Assembly (NCBI GenBank): GCA_009773475.1
Contig: WSXV01000017.1
Coordinates: 1 to 43,058, forward strand
DNA from: Desulfobulbaceae bacterium
GTDB lineage: Bacteria > Desulfobacterota > Desulfobulbia > Desulfobulbales > Desulfocapsaceae
Reading direction: 5' to 3'
Length of the DNA stretch: 43,058 nucleotides
A program made the position numbers and the translations under genes. The notes under the pieces were generated by a model. That model worked only from the letters and a program-made list of their open reading frames with translations. It was not told where the DNA came from and searched no databases. This document shows positions 1 to 8,149 of the stretch, in pieces; position 1 is the first letter of the stretch, and the number at the start of each line of letters is the position of its first letter.

Positions 1-116
1 TTGACCTCTACAACACCCCAACCTTCTACATTAACGGCCAACAAGTTGTTGGCGAGCGACCCTTCGAGTATTTCAAAAAGATTATCGACGAGCAATTGAA
101 CAAAAAACAAAGGTGA
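1..116 (+). CDS. C-terminal end of a DsbA/thioredoxin-fold protein (partial)
   Basis: The window opens inside a reading frame that begins at base 3 and stops with TGA at 114-116. The visible 37 residues contain TPTFYINGQQVVGERPFEYF followed by a charged helix. A cis-proline TPT segment followed by F-x-I-N-G and then a P-(F/Y)-E-x-F helix is typical of the C-terminus of DsbA-like or DSBA-oxidoreductase (Thioredoxin_4) proteins, which make or isomerise disulfides or act as general thiol oxidoreductases in the periplasm. The catalytic CxxC and any signal peptide lie outside the window. The next gene starts 4 bases after the stop, so the two are probably co-transcribed. The fold assignment is reasonable; the exact subfamily cannot be told. 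Confidence 0.7.
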   Translation, partial: DLYNTPTFYINGQQVVGERPFEYFKKIIDEQLNKKQR

Positions 117-120
117 CGAC

Positions 121-1173
121 ATGAGAACAGTTTTGTGGATCTTCCTAGCGGGACTCTGCCTTCCAGCTTTTGTTCTTGCCGGCAATCTTGAGCCGTTCAG
201 GGATGTTCCCGTCCCGGCACAGAATCCGCAGACACCGGCTAAAATTGAGCTTGGTAAGAAGCTTTTTTTCGACCGGCGCCTGTCCGGTGATGGAACCATG
301 AACTGTGGAACCTGCCATGATCCCGTGCAGGGCTTCAGTGATGGACTCGATATCTCACTGAACTATCCCACAACTCGCAACTGGCGAAACTCTCCCACCC
401 TCATAGGGGTAGCATTTCAGCGGCATCTTTTCCACGATGGACGAGCAGCAAGCCTTGAAGAACAGGCTTTGTTTCCAATGATGTCGGCCTTTGAGATGAA
501 CCAGAACCTCGACTTCATGGAGGAAGAGATCCGTACCGTGCCGGAATATGTCGCAGAGTTCACCAAAGTGTTCGGGGACGGTGACGTGACCCGTGAGCGT
601 ATTGCCATGGCCATCGCCGCCTTTGAACGAACCCTTGTTTCCCGTACGCCCCTTGATCGCTTCTTGAGCGGAGACGCCACAGCATTCTCACCAAAGGCGT
701 TGAAAGGATATGAACTCTTCATCGGTAAAGGGAAGTGTACTGAATGTCATTACGGTGTCAGTCTGGCGGACGACCGTTTTCATGTGCTCAACGTCCCCGA
801 AAACCCTGAGCACTCGAAAGATCCCCGGATTGCAGCAACGCGCCGGTTTGTCGCCAAGGTCTCCCATTTCGAAGAATACCGGACCCTCTCTGAAGACCCT
901 GGAAGATATCTCATCACCAAAGACCAGAAAGACTGGAAGGCATTTCGGACTCCCACGCTCAGAGGGATCGCCAAAACAGCTCCATACATGCACAACGGAA
1001 TCTACGCGACCCTTGATGAAGTTATCGAATTCTTCCATGCAGGAGGCGGGAAAGGAAACACCGCGCTGAATTCACTGCAATTCACCACCATGGAAAAAGA
1101 AGAACTGCGAATATTCCTCGAAGAAGGGCTGACCGGTGCGCCGATCGCCTTTGTCCACCCCAAAATACCATAA
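121..1173 (+). CDS. Di-haem cytochrome c peroxidase (CcpA/MauG family)
   Basis: A 350-residue protein that probably reduces hydrogen peroxide to water in the periplasm with electrons from small c-type cytochromes. Residues 1-20 are a signal peptide (hydrophobic core, cleavage near VLA-GN). Two haem-binding motifs are visible, CGTCH at 62-66 and CTECH at 206-210, the layout of bacterial di-haem peroxidases. The conserved FRTPTLRG and PYMHNG segments in the C-terminal half are family hallmarks. Length fits the family (about 320-360). An AAGGTGA ribosome site precedes the ATG. It sits between a thiol oxidoreductase fragment and fdhE (9 bp apart), suggesting one operon concerned with oxygen or peroxide defence and formate dehydrogenase maturation. 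A MauG-like oxidative role is a less likely alternative. Confidence 0.93.
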   Translation: MRTVLWIFLAGLCLPAFVLAGNLEPFRDVPVPAQNPQTPAKIELGKKLFFDRRLSGDGTMNCGTCHDPVQGFSDGLDISLNYPTTRNWRNSPTLIGVAFQRHLFHDGRAASLEEQALFPMMSAFEMNQNLDFMEEEIRTVPEYVAEFTKVFGDGDVTRERIAMAIAAFERTLVSRTPLDRFLSGDATAFSPKALKGYELFIGKGKCTECHYGVSLADDRFHVLNVPENPEHSKDPRIAATRRFVAKVSHFEEYRTLSEDPGRYLITKDQKDWKAFRTPTLRGIAKTAPYMHNGIYATLDEVIEFFHAGGGKGNTALNSLQFTTMEKEELRIFLEEGLTGAPIAFVHPKIP

Positions 1174-1181
1174 GGAGAACC

Positions 1182-1952
1182 ATGACCATAGATACCCAGG
1201 CGTTGATCGAACAACGGCCGCACCTCAAAGAGCCGCTTGAGCTCTACGCCAAATGGCAGCGCTTTCACCGTGAGATTGGTGATCTTCTCCCGCAAGTGAG
1301 AACCGCCATATCGCCTTTAGATGCAAAAGGCTATCCACAGGAAAGTGCCGGAGCTGTTTTTCGCCTGTTTTCCTCTATATTTGATTTGCCAGGCGAAGAT
1401 TTTGAGCCGGTATGTCAGGCTTTGGAAAACGGTGCCATCGACTTCATGCGCTTTCCCCTCGACGAATTTCCTGATTTCCCCTCCGTTCCATGCAGCGACG
1501 AGGAGTTGACCTCGATTCTGTTCCTGTTGAGCAGGCCCTATTTCATCGCATTGCGTGAGGCCTATCCGCTGGACGGCCAACTGTGGGAGAATGGACGTTG
1601 TCCCTTGTGCTCGGCACGGTCATCGCTTACCTCCATCCTGGAAGGCCCTTCACGCCGCTTACACTGTTCCTTCTGCGGAACCTCCGGCCCGTACCGATTC
1701 ATCGGCTGTCCGAACTGTGAGACCGTGGATGCGGAAAAACTCAACACCATCATGTCTGAAGATGAACCGGGGTACCGAGTAGCCACGTGTGATGCCTGTC
1801 ATAGCTACGTCAAGGTTCTGGAAGGCCCGGCTCTTAAAGCGATGTCATTGGACCTTGCTGATATGGCAAGCCTTCCCCTCGACATCATTGCTCAGGAAAA
1901 AGGATACTCTCGCATGGCGCCCAATCCCATCAGCTTAAGAAAGATGGCATAG
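1182..1952 (+). CDS. fdhE: Formate dehydrogenase accessory protein FdhE (first copy)
   Basis: A 256-residue FdhE-family protein. In Enterobacteria FdhE is a rubredoxin-like iron protein that binds formate dehydrogenase catalytic subunits and is needed for their activity, probably guarding assembly and export of the enzyme. The N-terminal half is helical. The C-terminal half carries four cysteine pairs: CPLC near 143, CSFC near 164, CPNC near 177 and CDAC near 203, the expected metal-binding set. AAGGAG lies just before the ATG. The gene follows the cytochrome c peroxidase by 9 bp. A second, clearly different FdhE is at 10813-11703 inside the formate dehydrogenase operon, so this copy may serve another enzyme or another condition; that is inference. 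Confidence 0.88.
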   Translation: MTIDTQALIEQRPHLKEPLELYAKWQRFHREIGDLLPQVRTAISPLDAKGYPQESAGAVFRLFSSIFDLPGEDFEPVCQALENGAIDFMRFPLDEFPDFPSVPCSDEELTSILFLLSRPYFIALREAYPLDGQLWENGRCPLCSARSSLTSILEGPSRRLHCSFCGTSGPYRFIGCPNCETVDAEKLNTIMSEDEPGYRVATCDACHSYVKVLEGPALKAMSLDLADMASLPLDIIAQEKGYSRMAPNPISLRKMA

Positions 1953-1960
1953 CTAAAAAA

Positions 1961-1985
1961 AAATAGAACAATTTTAAGTTGTTCT
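1961..1985 (-). terminator. Hairpin with T-run reading leftward
   Basis: The arms AGAACAA (1965-1971) and TTGTTCT (1979-1985) pair over 7 bp with a 7-nt loop. On the minus strand the hairpin is followed by a run of nine T (plus-strand A-run 1955-1963). It would back up the larger terminator at 2031-2070 in stopping transcripts from fdhD before they enter fdhE. Confidence 0.5.
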
Positions 1986-2030
1986 CGCTCGCTGCGTTCT
2001 TTGTTTTTCACTTTTGCAGGGTGGAACAAG

Positions 2031-2070
2031 AAAAAAGGGGCTGTTCATTTTGAACAGTCCCCTTTTTTTT
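2031..2070. terminator. Bidirectional intrinsic terminator between fdhE and fdhD
   Basis: A stem made of AAAAAAGGGGCTGTTCA (2031-2047) and TGAACAGTCCCC plus T-run (2051-2070), with one bulged base, is flanked by A-run on the left and T-run on the right. It therefore works as a Rho-independent terminator in both directions. It lies between the converging fdhE (ends 1952, +) and fdhD (ends 2197, -). The remaining intergenic bases 2071-2196 show no gene. Confidence 0.85.
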
Positions 2071-2196
2071 AGACGCCTGCTTTCTTGTACCTTTTAAAAA
2101 AGAGCAGCAGGGTATGAGATGGGGTAGGAAATCAAGCACACAGGAAAAAAAACCATTATCGGCGATAAGAGCTGATATACGATGGAGCTTTCCAGA

Positions 2197-2964
2197 CTAA
2201 AGTAAAATCCGCTCCGGATGGGTGAAGGCATTGAGCCTTTCCGGCCGTGCATAGCCAATAAGGGTGGCCCCTGCGCGATCGGCGATGGCCAGTCCCAAAG
2301 AAGAAGGTGCGGTTCGTGACATGATAATCGGGATCCCGATGCGGGCGCATTTTAAAACCATATCCGAGGTCAGTCTTCCCGTTGTATAGACAGCAGCACG
2401 GCTTGGAGCCCTGCCCAGCAGAATGGCGCCCATGATTTTATCAACTGCATTATGGCGTCCGACATCCTCAAAAAAGGCCCTCAGTTTTCCATCCGCCCAA
2501 AGCCCGCACCCATGCACACAATGGGTGTCCTGGTGAAGTGTAGAAGCGTGCAGAACCTGATGGATGAAGTCTTTAATCTCGGGAAAGCTTATCGTGCATT
2601 CTGAGAGTGGCTCAAAGGCCCCGGTAAACATCTCCTTGGAGATCTTGCCCGTGCCTCCGCAACCCGAAGTAATGATAACCTCCTTGGGTTCCATGCTTTC
2701 CACGTCGGCGTAAACGGAGATCCGCCCTTCAGGGCAGACAATGACCTCCTTCACTTCTCCCACGGCTTTTATATATCCCTGTCCGAACAGGAATCCCACC
2801 CCGAACTCCTCCAGGCCCACCGGCAGAACCATGGATGCGCCAATCGTGACATCGTTGAGAGCAATCGTGTAAGGGGTCTCAATGGCCAGTATTTCTTCTT
2901 GCTGGACGTATCCTTCCGGTGAAATCAAAGTGGAGAGATGCGGGAGTGTTATTTTGCTGTTCAT
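2197..2964 (-). CDS. fdhD: Formate dehydrogenase accessory sulfurtransferase FdhD
   Basis: About 255 residues from the ATG at 2964; the frame stays open to a TTG at 3012, so the start is uncertain. FdhD moves sulfur from a cysteine desulfurase to the Mo/W-bis-MGD cofactor before insertion into formate dehydrogenase. Family landmarks are FEDVGRHNAVDK, TTGRLTSDM, SRTAPSS and the C-terminal THPER. The active loop reads SGCGGTGK (Cys near 102), so only one cysteine is present where Escherichia coli has a CxxC pair (Cys121 and Cys124). It is the last gene of the leftward mobB-moeA-moeA-fdhD operon and ends before the bidirectional terminator. The family call is secure; the sulfur-transfer chemistry may differ from the E. 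coli enzyme. Confidence 0.93.
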   Translation of the reverse strand: MNSKITLPHLSTLISPEGYVQQEEILAIETPYTIALNDVTIGASMVLPVGLEEFGVGFLFGQGYIKAVGEVKEVIVCPEGRISVYADVESMEPKEVIITSGCGGTGKISKEMFTGAFEPLSECTISFPEIKDFIHQVLHASTLHQDTHCVHGCGLWADGKLRAFFEDVGRHNAVDKIMGAILLGRAPSRAAVYTTGRLTSDMVLKCARIGIPIIMSRTAPSSLGLAIADRAGATLIGYARPERLNAFTHPERILL

Positions 2965-3061
2965 GGTAATCTGAAAATTTCTCTTTAAATGGAATGTGGC
3001 GGCAGGACGCAAATGACTGCAGGTGCCGAGTTTTCCTGACTTGAGCGCTGATGATCAAAAA

Positions 3062-4984
3062 TTACTGACGGTACATAATCTTCCCGCAGTCCCTGAGATC
3101 ATAACCGCCGAGGGAGAGAATCTCCCCATGGAAGGCCCGGTTAGTCACCATCAGTTCGAGGACAGCCGCCACCTTCCGGTCGGAAATGAATTGTTCCGGG
3201 ATGATGAGATCGTAGCGTTCTTCGGTCACCGGAATAAAATCAAGATCCAGTGCCTTGGCTGCGGCCAGGATTCCCAAGCCGGTATCGACACTGCCACTGG
3301 CGACCGCTGCAGCGACACTCATATGGGTATATTCTTCATGGGCATATCCCTGGATGTCAGTTGGCTTGATATGTGACTCTTTGAGGATTTTGTCGGTGAG
3401 AAGACGGGTCCCGGCACCGGCCTGACGGTTGATAAAGCTCAGTCCATTCTCGGCAATATCCTGGAAGCTACTGATATTTTTTGGGTTATTTTTTCGAACG
3501 ATGAACCCCTGCTGGCGGTAGCAGAGATTGATAAGCCGCAAGGGCAGGTTGGGCAAAAAGCGTTTGAGAAAGGAGATATTGTATTCACCGGTCTCCTCAT
3601 CGAGCAGATGACAACCGGCAAGATGGGCCTCGCCCCGACGGATGGCCATGATGCCGCCCATGGAACCGACATGGGCGGAGGAAATACGAATGCTGGGTCG
3701 ATGTCTGTATAATTGATTGGCGATCAGATCGAGGATATTGTCATGGCTTCCAATGAAAACCAGGGTGGAATCGACTTCTACCTTTGGCCTGAACAGTTCA
3801 ATGGCCACCTTTTCACCAGCCCCGACGCCTTCACTGCCGGCCGGGATGGTCAGAATTCCATCGGCACGGACCAGTGACATCACTGCGCCCGCTCCTTTCC
3901 CGGATGGAGTGGCCATCAAGGTTCCGCCAACATTGCCAAGGGTTACCCGGACGAACTGATCGACCCCCATGGACGAATGAAAGGGCCGCGAGATGGTGGC
4001 CTCGATGATCTGCGGAACGGGATCTTCCATGCCCAGAAAGCCGGCTATCATCTCGCGGACGAAGAGGCGCATGGTCAGGAATGCGGAGACCGGATAACCG
4101 GGCAGGCCAATCACCGGTGTATCGTTGACAATGGCCAGAATCACCGGTTTTCCCGGTTTGATGGCAACGCCATGGACAATGATTCTACCCAAATCGGCAA
4201 GCACGAGGGAGGTGAAATCCTTGGTGCCGGCCGAGGCACCGGCATTCAGAATAACGATATCGTTCTCTTGAGTGGCGGCCAGGATCACTTGCCGCAGCTT
4301 CTCCGGATCATCTTCTACTGGAGCGGCCCGCCGGGCATCGGCCCCCCATTCCAGCAGCGAACCTGCCAAAATGCGGGAGTTAAATTCAATGATCTGGCCG
4401 GGTTTGGCAGGTTCCCCGGGCTGAATCAGTTCACTGCCGGTGGGGATAACCACTGCCCGGGGAATCTTTTTTACATTAATCTCGGTGACACCGGCGGCCA
4501 GCATCGCCCCTTGATCGATGGGGCGGATTCTATGACCTTCGGGCAGGATAAGTTCTGTGGCAACGATATCCTCACCAATGGTGCGGACATGCTGCCACGG
4601 TGGAGCCGCCATGGCAAGTTCGACCTCGGTATCACTTGCCTGATGAACGTCTTCAATCATCACCACCGCGTTAAAACCCGGGGGCAGCGCATTACCGGTA
4701 TTCACTGGCTGGTATCGATCTCGCGACAGACAAACCGGCGCGCTCTCCCTTGCCCCGGCCAGATCCTCAAAATGAACGGCAATCCCGTCCATCGCTGCAG
4801 CATTGTAGGAGGGAGAAGAGGTTACGGCAAAGACCGGCTCAGCGGTGAGCCTGCCCAGACTATCATCAACTCTGATTGATTCGACCGGCGAGCGGCCAAG
4901 GAAGTTCGTCTCAGTCAGGGCCTGTCGCCAGATGCGTTTCGCTTCGTCCAGCGGTTTATTGGAAACAAAAATTGTTCTATTCAT
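3062..4984 (-). CDS. MoeA molybdopterin molybdenumtransferase fused to a PBP-like substrate-binding domain
   Basis: A 640-residue fusion. Residues 1 to about 405 are a MoeA, which inserts molybdate or tungstate into adenylylated molybdopterin: the MPT-binding segment NAGASAGTKD, then HGVAIKPGKP and GLPGYPVSAF are visible. From about 410 to 640 there is a periplasmic-binding-protein-like domain without signal peptide, with VGSMGG, RRGEAHLAGCHLL, IVRKNNPKNI and RQAGAGTRLL. The same domain follows the HTH of the regulator at 9837-10775. The start overlaps the stop of the upstream moeA by ATGA, indicating translational coupling. The C-terminal domain probably senses molybdate, tungstate or a cofactor intermediate; this is inference. 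Such fusions occur in bacteria and archaea, often beside a stand-alone MoeA. Confidence 0.92.
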   Translation of the reverse strand: MNRTIFVSNKPLDEAKRIWRQALTETNFLGRSPVESIRVDDSLGRLTAEPVFAVTSSPSYNAAAMDGIAVHFEDLAGARESAPVCLSRDRYQPVNTGNALPPGFNAVVMIEDVHQASDTEVELAMAAPPWQHVRTIGEDIVATELILPEGHRIRPIDQGAMLAAGVTEINVKKIPRAVVIPTGSELIQPGEPAKPGQIIEFNSRILAGSLLEWGADARRAAPVEDDPEKLRQVILAATQENDIVILNAGASAGTKDFTSLVLADLGRIIVHGVAIKPGKPVILAIVNDTPVIGLPGYPVSAFLTMRLFVREMIAGFLGMEDPVPQIIEATISRPFHSSMGVDQFVRVTLGNVGGTLMATPSGKGAGAVMSLVRADGILTIPAGSEGVGAGEKVAIELFRPKVEVDSTLVFIGSHDNILDLIANQLYRHRPSIRISSAHVGSMGGIMAIRRGEAHLAGCHLLDEETGEYNISFLKRFLPNLPLRLINLCYRQQGFIVRKNNPKNISSFQDIAENGLSFINRQAGAGTRLLTDKILKESHIKPTDIQGYAHEEYTHMSVAAAVASGSVDTGLGILAAAKALDLDFIPVTEERYDLIIPEQFISDRKVAAVLELMVTNRAFHGEILSLGGYDLRDCGKIMYRQ

Positions 4985-6246
4985 AGATAAAGGATGACCT
5001 TCACTTCGCTGTCTTGGGTGAGGCCCTGGCTGTCTTCGTCAATGAGGAAGTAACCATGGGCACGGGAGAGTGTCGTTATTGCACCTGATTTTCCTAAAAC
5101 CGGTTCGGCAATCCATCCGCAGTCCTGTTTCGACAATCGAACGCGGATCAGATCACGCCTTCCCGGCGCCGAGTTAATGTTTCTGCCCAGCCGGGCAAGA
5201 ACCACTGGCTGAGGCAGGACCTCTTGGACCGCAAGTCCAGAGAGATGGCGGATGGTCGGCTCGACAAACAGTTCAAAGCAGACCATGGCCGAGACCGGAT
5301 GGCCGGGCAGGCCAAAGATCGGAGTTGTACCGGTGAGGCCGATGATAATCGGTTTTCCAGGCTTGAGGGCAACTCCATGCACCAGGATGCCGGGGTTGCC
5401 AAGGGACGAGATGGCCTCCTCGCCCAGATCACGCATCCCCACCGAGCTGCCTCCAGAGAAGAGGACGATATCATTTTCAGCCACCGCTTTTTCCATCGCC
5501 GGAAAAAATACGTCTTTCCGATCAGACACGATTTCGTACAGTTTGGCTTTCGCGCCTGCCCTCTGAATCAGGCCGGACAGGGTTATTCCGTTGATGTCCC
5601 GAACTTTACCAGGCGGCGGCAGCTCAGTATATGGGACAATTTCATCGCCGGTGGATAGAACGCCCACCTTGAGGGCGCGATAGACCTCAATTCGGTCCAT
5701 CCCAAGTCCGGCCAGCAGGCCTATATCCTGGGGCCGCAAACAATAGCCAGCCGGTAGGGCAGGACTGCCTTTGCCAATGTCTTCGCCCGGTGCAATCAGG
5801 TTCGTGCCCACCCCAACGGCCTTGACGACCTCAATCATTGATTCGTCAATGGGTACGGTATTTTCCAGCATCACCACGGCATCGGTTCCGGCCGGTAACA
5901 GGCCGCCAGTGGGAATACGAACACAGCTACCACGCTCAACCACAAGGGATGACTGCTCGCCCATGGCCACCTCGCCAATGATTCGCAGGTACCCGGGCAT
6001 GGATTCACTGGCCCCGAAGGTATCGACCGCCTGCACCGCAAATCCATCCATCGTTGATCTAGTATGGGCGGGCAGGTCTTCAAGGGAAATAATCGGCCTT
6101 GCCGTGATCCGGTCCAGGGCCGCAGCGAGCGACACCATCTCCACCTCTGGGGTGACTGAGCCCAATCGGGAGAGCAGGATCTCCAGGGCCTCATCCACCC
6201 GGGTAAGACCCTGGCGACCAAGCATATCACGTGTGATTTCAGCCAT
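4981..6246 (-). CDS. moeA: Molybdopterin molybdenumtransferase MoeA (stand-alone)
   Basis: A 421-residue MoeA catalysing metal insertion into MPT-AMP to give Mo- or W-molybdopterin. The start ATG at 6246 is chosen because AAGGAAGG lies 6 bases upstream on the minus strand; the frame extends further to 6285 without a ribosome site. Visible motifs are TRSTMDGFAV near 60, GGLLPAGTDAVV, LSTGDE, FSGGSSVGMRD, HGVALKPGKP and FGLPGHPVSAM, in the normal MoeA order of domains. It overlaps the MoeA-PBP fusion by 4 bases. Having two MoeA proteins next to a tungstate transporter recalls organisms that use separate MoeAs for molybdenum and tungsten; which copy takes which metal cannot be read from sequence. 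Confidence 0.94.
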   Translation of the reverse strand: MAEITRDMLGRQGLTRVDEALEILLSRLGSVTPEVEMVSLAAALDRITARPIISLEDLPAHTRSTMDGFAVQAVDTFGASESMPGYLRIIGEVAMGEQSSLVVERGSCVRIPTGGLLPAGTDAVVMLENTVPIDESMIEVVKAVGVGTNLIAPGEDIGKGSPALPAGYCLRPQDIGLLAGLGMDRIEVYRALKVGVLSTGDEIVPYTELPPPGKVRDINGITLSGLIQRAGAKAKLYEIVSDRKDVFFPAMEKAVAENDIVLFSGGSSVGMRDLGEEAISSLGNPGILVHGVALKPGKPIIIGLTGTTPIFGLPGHPVSAMVCFELFVEPTIRHLSGLAVQEVLPQPVVLARLGRNINSAPGRRDLIRVRLSKQDCGWIAEPVLGKSGAITTLSRAHGYFLIDEDSQGLTQDSEVKVILYL

Positions 6247-6373
6247 TAGCAGCCTTCCTTTTCCAGCGGATAATATCGATAACAACCGAAATGATATCCA
6301 TGTGCTTTTTATTCAGCTCCAAGAAGGCCTCCCTTGCCAAGTTTTGTTGTAATACAACAGGCCTGTACCAAAA

Positions 6374-7042
6374 TCATGGTGTTCCGACTGGACGGTCAAG
6401 CTTGATCCTGAGATCGATTTCCGTTGCACCGTCGGCAAATTTCAACGAATCGATAAACCCGACAATGGTTCCGGCCAGCACCTCCTGAACGAACGGCTTC
6501 AGGGGAATATTTTTGCCATCCACCAGGAGCGAGACACTATTCTCAGGCCTTCTCCCGGCCAGCAAGAATCTCTTTCGGATAAAATAGGCGAGCTCTTCTG
6601 ACTGATCCAGACGAAAAACATGTTCGGCGGCAATATCGAGGTCGGTGGCCACGGCAATTACTCCATGAACCTCGCTGCGCATCATTTGATTCTTGTCGTG
6701 CACCACCTCAATTTTTGAAACGCGACGAGCCCCTTTAAACCCCACCCCGATAATAATATCAGCATCAGGGAAAAAACGATGAACCAAGGTGTTTAAGGAG
6801 AGATCACTGCCCTTTGTCTGCAGAACCATCTGGTCCGGGGCGACAAAAAGAATCGAATCAGCACCGGCTTGCCGGTGTTTGTCGGTATCCGTCCCGGGAG
6901 TATCAAAAATAATCCCTGCTTCATTGCTCGATTTGATCACCGCCACCTTATAGCCAAAGGCCTTCAAGTGGCTGACCACCTGGACGGCAAGACTGTTTTT
7001 CCCGCTGTCATGCCAGCCGATAAATGTAATGATTGGCGCCAT
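6374..7042 (-). CDS. mobB: MobB-like molybdopterin-guanine dinucleotide biosynthesis GTPase
   Basis: About 222 residues from the ATG at 7042 (GGGA 6 bases upstream; an in-frame ATG at 7048 is too close to that site). MobB proteins are small P-loop GTPases that help MobA make the guanine-dinucleotide form of the cofactor used by formate dehydrogenases. The N-terminus shows the MobB strand and loop ITFIGWHDSGKNS, then the switch-like DTPGTDTDKHRQAGAD segment. The P-loop is odd: the usual T or S after GK is N. Residues about 165-220 form an extension (SVSLLVDGKNIPLKPF) seen in some anaerobe MobB-like proteins. It is the first gene of a run leading to moeA, moeA-PBP and fdhD. No mobA is present in the window. 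Confidence 0.85.
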   Translation of the reverse strand: MAPIITFIGWHDSGKNSLAVQVVSHLKAFGYKVAVIKSSNEAGIIFDTPGTDTDKHRQAGADSILFVAPDQMVLQTKGSDLSLNTLVHRFFPDADIIIGVGFKGARRVSKIEVVHDKNQMMRSEVHGVIAVATDLDIAAEHVFRLDQSEELAYFIRKRFLLAGRRPENSVSLLVDGKNIPLKPFVQEVLAGTIVGFIDSLKFADGATEIDLRIKLDRPVGTP

Positions 7043-7058
7043 TGTCATTCCCGTTGAA

Positions 7059-7087
7059 TAAAAACGGGTTCCTTCTTAGGAACCCGT
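7059..7087 (-). terminator. Intrinsic terminator after tupC / before mobB
   Basis: A 9-bp perfect stem, ACGGGTTCC (7064-7072) and GGAACCCGT (7079-7087) around a 6-nt loop, is followed on the minus strand by TTTTTATT. It lies about 370 bases beyond the tupC stop and 17 bases before the mobB start, so it separates the two gene blocks or acts as an attenuator in the mobB leader. Confidence 0.75.
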
Positions 7088-7459
7088 CATTGATTGTTAT
7101 CAATTTCCAGACTTTATACTCAATAACTACTCAAACCACAACCGCATAGCCCCAACTATGGAGTGCGCCTCCTCTCACTCGTGCCCTATATACGGGAAAA
7201 AGAGGCATGCCGAATATACTGGTTTGTCCATAAGCAAGCCGATGACGAAGCGGATGGGATCTTCATAAAGAGTTTGGAAAAATAACATTTTATAGCACAC
7301 AAGGCGAATGCTTTTATTGCTGCCCATCTTTTTGTATCAGTCTGGAAACATTCACTAAAATATCCTGGCCCAGGTTCATGTGACTAACGGATCGAATTTT
7401 TAATCGAAGTAGCCTTCATCCTGAAGAACCACCATTTCTCAGTGAAGATGTGAATAGTC
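7088..7459. other. Gene-free 370-bp segment between tupC and the mobB operon
   Basis: No reading frame with a credible start and ribosome site was found on either strand. On the minus strand the stretch includes short inverted repeats, for example CATAG..CTATG around 7142-7160 and GAGTG..CACTC around 7160-7181, upstream of the terminator at 7059-7087. It may be the promoter and leader of mobB-moeA-moeA-fdhD. I could not match it to a known riboswitch by eye. Confidence 0.4.
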
Positions 7460-8149
7460 TTAAACCAAACCAATAAGGTGGTTATGATCCCGTTCAGATT
7501 CGACGCACAACCGGCCGTGTTCAAGGTGCAGGACCTCATGGGCGAGGCTGCGACCTTGTGCCAGATAATGGGTGGAGAAGATGACCGAGGTGTTTTGTTC
7601 CCGGTTGATCCGGTCAAGAATCTGGATGATAATCTCCTGATTCTCTTCATCAACATTGGCACAGGGTTCGTCGCAGAGAAGAACCTCTGGACGAACGGCG
7701 AGGGCCATTGCCAGAGCAACCCTCTTTGTTTCTCCGCCGGAGAGTTTTTCTGCCTCTGCTTTGAAAAATTGGTCCATTCCGACCAGAGCAAGGACTTCAT
7801 GAACCCGGTCGGTCCTTTCCTGATGCGGCACACCCCGCACCTTCAGTCCGAATTGGACATTTTTCCAAACCGGCCCGGTGAAAAGGATTGGATACTGGTC
7901 AACCAATACCACCCGGCGTCGTAACGCCAGCAGGCTTTGCTTGTTATAACTGACCTCTTCCCCGCAAAAATGAATCTCCCCAGCCGTTGGTCGGTCCAGG
8001 AAGGCAAGGATATTAAGCAGCCTCGTCTTGCCTGCTCCGTTATGACCGATAAGGGAATATATTTTACCGGACTCAAGGGCAAGATGCGGCAGATTCAGGA
8101 CCTTCCGCCCCTTAAACTCCCGGGTCACACCCTGCAGTTCATACAACAT
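7460..8149 (-). CDS. tupC: Tungstate ABC transporter, ATP-binding protein TupC
   Basis: A 229-residue cytoplasmic ATPase that energises uptake of tungstate (or molybdate). Walker A GHNGAGKT is at 35-42, the signature LSGGE near 136-140 and Walker B LLCDEP near 157-162, followed by a switch histidine in STHY. The length is that of the short TupC/WtpC-type ATPases without a C-terminal molybdate-binding TOBE domain. The start lies 11 bases inside tupB, indicating coupled translation. It is the last gene of the block that begins with the formate dehydrogenase genes. Substrate is inferred from the TupA partner; the ATPase alone would not distinguish tungstate from other oxyanions. Confidence 0.9.
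   Translation of the reverse strand: MLYELQGVTREFKGRKVLNLPHLALESGKIYSLIGHNGAGKTRLLNILAFLDRPTAGEIHFCGEEVSYNKQSLLALRRRVVLVDQYPILFTGPVWKNVQFGLKVRGVPHQERTDRVHEVLALVGMDQFFKAEAEKLSGGETKRVALAMALAVRPEVLLCDEPCANVDEENQEIIIQILDRINREQNTSVIFSTHYLAQGRSLAHEVLHLEHGRLCVESERDHNHLIGLV

Noticed and set aside
3977..4879. 300-residue plus-strand frame opposite the moeA fusion
   Set aside because: No ribosome site, no recognisable residues, and it mirrors the codons of a clearly conserved gene on the other strand.
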